From the NCBI GenBank assembly GCA_030685235.1, contig MU839351.1, positions 1 to 10,080 of the forward strand: a stretch of DNA of 10,080 nt, in the 5' to 3' direction. Below are positions 7,401 through 10,080 of this stretch, piece by piece. The DNA is from Copromyces sp. CBS 386.78 (lineage: Eukaryota; Ascomycota; Sordariomycetes; Sordariales; Sordariaceae). Below the pieces are notes generated by a model that was given only the letters and a program-made list of their open reading frames with translations, had not been told where the DNA came from and did no database searches. Made by a program: the position numbers and the translations under genes. The first letter of the stretch is position 1; every line of letters begins with the position of its first letter.

Positions 7401-8729
7401 TCAGAGAGTATAGGATTAATAGACGACTTACAGAGTCTAACAGATGTAAGTTAGCCATTGATGCCGTACGCTAGCGCTCGCTGACGAATCATCCAGCCGG
7501 AAACAGGCGTTAAAATCTCGAGATTCCTTCATGATGCAAAGCGTTTCATCCTCAACTGTCGCTCAGTGATAGAGCTAGCCCCCCTTCAAATTTACTCTTC
7601 GGCGCTCGTCTTCGCTCCTGAGAGAAGTCTTATTCGAGAGACATTCCGACACACTGTTTCTAACTGGATAGTAACTAAACCAATAATGGATAGTAACTGG
7701 AGTCCTTGTTTACAGACGCTCGAGGGCCATAGCCGTTCCGTTAGGTCGGTGGCGTTCTCGGCCGACTCAAAGTACGTAGCGTCGGGGTCCGCTGACAAGA
7801 CCGTTAAGATCTGGGACGCAGCGACGGGGCACGAGATCCAGACGCTCAAGGGCCATAGCGGTTCCGTCACGTCGGTGGCGTTCTCGGCCGACTCAAAGTA
7901 CGTAGCGTCGGGGTCCGATGACAAGACCGTCAAGATCTGGGACGCAGCGACGGGGCACGAGATCCAGACGCTCAAGGGCCATAGCGATTGGGTCAGGTCG
8001 GTGGCGTTCTCGGCCGACTCAAAGTACGTAGCGTCGGGGTCCGATGACGAGACCGTTAAAATCTGGGACGCAGCGACGGGGCACGAGATCCAGACGCTCA
8101 AGGGCCATAGCGATTCCGTCACGTCGGTGGCGTTCTCGGCCGACTCAAAGTACGTAGCGTCGGGGTCCGATGACGAGACCGTTAAGATCTGGGACGCAGC
8201 GACGGGGCACGAGATCCAGACGCTCAAGGGCCATAGCAATTGGGTCACGTCGGTGGCGTTCTCGGCCGACTCAAAGTACGTAGCGTCGGGGTCCGCTGAC
8301 AAGACCGTCAAGATCTGGGACGCAGCGACGGGGCACGAGATCCAGACGCTTCATACTAGAAGAGCGTTTAGCGATATTTCATTTGATCCTACCAGTTTAT
8401 TTCTCCATACGGAAATTGGCGTTCTCGCTCTCGCCCTCAACATCAATCCCAACCCTAAACCGAATTCGAATCCACCGTTGACGCTATCGAGTTCGCATAC
8501 CGCATCCAATCTATCTACTACTTCTTCTTCGTACGAGCCTCAAACCCGTGGTCTTGGACTAAGGCCTGGTGAAACATGGATCACGTGGAATGCGAGGAAG
8601 CTGTTATGGCTGCCGCCGGATTACCGGGCGATCCGCTCGGCAGTGGCGGCGTCGACGGTTGTAATCGTATGTACGTCAGGGCGCGTAGTTATTATAAGAT
8701 TCGACGGGGAACTTCTTTTGAAGTTCTAA
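4498..8729 (+). CDS. NLR-like receptor: NWD-type N-terminal domain, NACHT NTPase and WD40 repeats, five exons, 1340 aa
   Basis: Exons are 4498-4642, 4691-5292, 5353-5768, 5819-7445 and 7497-8729. Introns of 48, 60, 50 and 51 nt all have GT-AG ends and branch-like GCTGAC, GCTAAT, GCTAAC or GCTGAC, and all junctions keep frame. The second exon's open frame has no early ATG, so ATG 4498 plus the first intron is the likely start. Domains: residues 1-140 Ser/Pro-rich and probably disordered; 140-430 helical NWD-type NACHT N-terminal domain (DPVHAALPWAAVRF spans its core); 451-459 Walker A GMAGTGKST; 553-564 Walker B VVIVIDALDECD; 592-597 sensor TSRPES; 767-806 winged-helix part ending LHLSFRDFL; 940-971 conserved NLR linker (FLHDAKRFI, APLQIYSSALVFAP); 1003-1212 five 42-residue WD40 repeats; 1213-1340 tail with a degenerate repeat and LLWLPPDYR. 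Known members (Podospora HET-D/HET-E/NWD) oligomerise on ligand recognition by the WD surface and trigger cell death. The ligand here is unknown. All key NTPase residues are present and no stop or frameshift is seen. Confidence 0.95.
4603..4626 (+). repeat. 12-bp direct repeat in NLR exon 1
   Basis: GTCTCCTCGTTA occurs twice back to back (4603-4614 and 4615-4626) and encodes VSSL twice. It is in frame, so a recent slippage duplication is harmless to the protein. Confidence 0.85.
7713..8342 (+). repeat. five tandem 126-bp WD40 units, 93-98 percent identical
   Basis: Units start at 7713, 7839, 7965, 8091 and 8217, each 126 bp (42 codons, QTLKGHS...GHEI). A further start (CAGACGCT) at 8343 leads into a degenerate sixth repeat. 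Pairwise differences that I counted range from 3 to 9 bases per unit. Only three codons vary silently (10, 31, 32). Amino-acid changes fall at codon 4 (first unit only) and at 8 (R,G,D,D,N), 9 (S,S,W,S,W), 11 (R,T,R,T,T), 27 (A,D,D,D,A) and 29 (K,K,E,E,K). This pattern matches the concerted evolution with a few hypervariable surface codons described for Podospora HET-D/HET-E/NWD WD repeats. Five full units plus the degenerate one are fewer than a closed seven-blade propeller, so allele or strain differences in copy number are likely. Confidence 0.97.
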
Positions 8730-8758
8730 GTATCTTAACGTCGGTGCGCTTTGCGATG

Positions 8759-8791
8759 GTATAAATGATTTTTTTATTTATTTTTTTATTT
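8759..8791. terminator. T/A-rich convergent 3' region with polyadenylation-like signals
   Basis: On the plus strand, ATAAAT at 8761-8766 lies 32 nt after the NLR stop. On the minus strand, the same tract contains three AATAAA hexamers (8785-8790, 8777-8782, 8773-8778), about 140 nt beyond the stop of the convergent gene. It probably serves 3'-end formation for both genes. Confidence 0.45.
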
Positions 8792-8927
8792 CACCAGGGC
8801 CCAGATGGCCGGTGCACGCGGCACGACATCACGTGCACGTCCCGCCGTGCCGGGACCCATCCGCCAGTGCCGTGACACCGAACATCGTTCGTTATACGGC
8901 ATTATAATTTCCAATCCTCCTCTTATC

Positions 8928-9349
8928 TTAACCCTCCAAGGTCCGGTCACCTTCCTCCATGTCGGAGTCAAGGTCGAGATCATCCTCCTCCTCGCTGCTC
9001 ATCCGATCAAGTTCATTTTGCAACAATTCCATGAGCTTCTCCTGAGTGTTCTCGAGGACCTTTGCCACGATCTAGTGATAGTAAGTTTCTAGTTCCTCAT
9101 CTAACTTTTCGCTGCTCGTTTACTTACCTTGTCTCTAAGTAGATTCTTGGCCTTCATGTAGTCGCAACAATGCTCGATCGCAGAATCTTCCATCGCTTTG
9201 GCCATTTGCAGGGAGAGTTCACAGCCGGGGTGGGCGGGGATGGGAGGTGGGCCGAGAACGGTTCCGTCCGGTCCGGTTATGGTGCGCGTGGATGTGCCCG
9301 CGATGCCCGTGACCGTGGTGATGGTGAGGCCTGTGGCTCCCCTGCCCAT
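8928..9349 (-). CDS. hypothetical protein with acidic C-terminus, two exons (121 aa from ATG 9349)
   Basis: Exon 1 is 9349-9128, the intron 9127-9072 (56 nt, GTAAGT donor, CACTAG acceptor, phase 0), and exon 2 is 9071-8928 with stop TAA at 8930-8928. The spliced frame reads a Thr/Gly/Pro-rich stretch (TITTVTGIAGTSTRTITGPDG, GPPPIPAHPG), then a helical, Met-rich segment (LQMAKAMEDSAIEHCCDYMKAKN), then a helical exon 2 (VLENTQEKLMELLQNELDRM) and an acidic tail (SSEEEDDLDLDSDMEEGD). The function is not recognised. The helix plus acidic tail suggests a soluble, perhaps nuclear or chaperone-binding, protein, but that is a guess. The same frame is open upstream to 9697 apart from one TAG at 9376-9374, so the start at 9349 may be only the first ATG after a premature stop. 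Confidence 0.55.
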
Positions 9350-9373
9350 GGTCTCTGTAACAATCTGGGATTG

Positions 9374-9697
9374 CTAGGCTGGCGCTTCAGGTGTAACCGT
9401 GACAGTGGAAGGGGCAGTTGCAGGAATGGGAGATTTTTTGTCCGCACCCGTGTCCGCTAAGGAGAGCCTGGCGTAGTATTGAGCCAGAAAGTCCTTTTCA
9501 GATTGCGGATGAGATAGGTGAACGGAGTTAGTATGATCCATTGAGGCTGGTGCAGAATCCAGGTCTCTTGGATGTTGTATATATGGCTTCGTTTCCAAAA
9601 TGTCAAAGAATCTGTCGACTATAGGTACGTGATCGGGATTGAATTCGGGTCCAAAAGTCGGAAGAGGAGAACGAATGTGCGTGGAGTAGTGTGATGT
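9374..9697 (-). pseudogene. upstream in-frame part of the minus-strand gene, ending at TAG
   Basis: Read from 9697, the frame gives FGPEFNPDHVPIVDRFFDIL, then a stretch with ATG at 9541 (MDHTNSVHLSHPQSEKDFL), then Thr/Pro-rich TAPSTVTVTPEAPA, and stops at TAG 9376-9374. The Thr-rich style continues in the same frame on both sides of the TAG, and no usable donor/acceptor pair removes it (the best candidate intron would be 39 nt with a GTCACG donor). Either one gene has been broken by a nonsense change, or a 55-residue ORF (ATG 9541) precedes a separate one. The frame has no ATG between its opening at 9697 and 9541, so a further 5' exon may be missing; AATAG-like acceptor sequence lies just upstream, near 9700. 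Confidence 0.5.
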
Positions 9698-10080
9698 CTA
9701 TTCCTATAAGGGTCTTGAAGAGTTGACAATTAATATATCTAAGTCTGATGATATAAGGATAGGACGTAAATATGTGAATAAGGTAAATAAAAATCGAGGG
9801 ATGTCCTGAACTTTTATTTTGAAATACAATCCGTGAAGAAATTCTCTTCACCTATCGCTCTATGTTAGATGAAGTACAACGTCTTCGACCATAGTGGATT
9901 AGTATGTAAAAAGCCCTTTCGGTTATCTATACTGTACCATTACTATCATCTGCGGTAGTTATCATGCAGACGCTCGCAGATATTAGATGGTTGCGCTGTC
10001 GGGAGAGACATGAAGAACAAGTTGCATTGGCGCCGAAACAATTTGGGATATGGATCTGACGACAAGCATCCTGCTGCCTT
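9698..10080. other. AT-richer end of the window, no supported gene
   Basis: No gene, RNA or repeat could be supported. It may contain the promoter or first exon of the minus-strand gene. A 31-codon plus-strand ORF from ATG 9964 ends at a TGA near 10059 and has no supporting features. Confidence 0.4.

Noticed and set aside
7592..8311. 239-codon minus-strand open frame with repeated units across the WD40 array
   Set aside because: It is the antisense shadow of the five near-identical WD repeats; its periodicity comes entirely from the plus-strand repeat, and the plus frame has clear domain identity.
8805..9092. 95-codon plus-strand open frame downstream of the NLR
   Set aside because: Lies antisense to the last exon and intron of the minus-strand gene, whose splice sites and acidic tail are more convincing.
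9964..10059. 31-codon plus-strand ORF near the window end
   Set aside because: Too short, with no start context, splice sites or recognisable sequence.

Overview
The window looks like an accessory stretch of a filamentous ascomycete (Pezizomycotina) genome. The reasons are the short introns (48-60 nt) with GTAAGT-like donors and CTAAC/CTGAC-like branch points, a fungal-type NACHT-WD40 NLR receptor, kinesin-light-chain-type TPR debris and a small fungal protein-kinase-like gene. The species cannot be named from the sequence. No rRNA, tRNA, CRISPR or recognisable transposase was seen.

Layout, left to right. (1) 36-1049 (+): a two-exon gene for a 320-residue protein that I do not recognise, with a Trp/Tyr-rich C-terminus. 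(2) 1135-1998 (+): a TATA-box promoter and a two-exon gene for a 234-residue kinase-like protein (HGD catalytic loop, DFE instead of DFG). (3) 1999-2358 (+): a remnant of a kinesin-light-chain TPR array, in the same frame as the kinase gene and separated from it by one stop codon. (4) 2697-3448: a coiled-coil ORF that runs into a large imperfect inverted repeat (arms 162 and 189 bp, 55-nt loop). The arms carry 2 and 3 copies of a 27-bp (9-codon) tandem unit. (5) 3449-4497: about 1 kb with no supported gene, presumably including the promoter of the next gene. (6) 4498-8729 (+): the main gene, a five-exon NLR of 1340 residues with a disordered N-terminus, an NWD-type NACHT N-terminal domain, a NACHT NTPase, an NLR linker, five near-identical 42-residue WD40 repeats and a conserved C-terminal tail. 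(7) 8759-8791: a T/A-rich convergent 3' region. (8) 8928-9697 (-): a convergent gene of unknown function with one confirmed-looking intron and an in-frame TAG that may have broken it. (9) 9698-10080: AT-richer sequence with no supported gene.

The NLR is the centre of interest. Its repeats differ from each other almost only at a few codons (unit positions 8, 9, 11, 27, 29), and the variants are shuffled among repeats. That is the signature of the fast-evolving WD40 recognition surface known from Podospora HET-D/HET-E/NWD heterokaryon-incompatibility receptors. An NLR, TPR-array debris and a kinase-like gene lying together suggests a birth-and-death neighbourhood for self/non-self recognition genes; a joint pathway is inference only. 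The inverted repeat is the second unusual structure. It could produce a long hairpin RNA and seems to come from inverted duplication of part of a host gene rather than from a known transposon.
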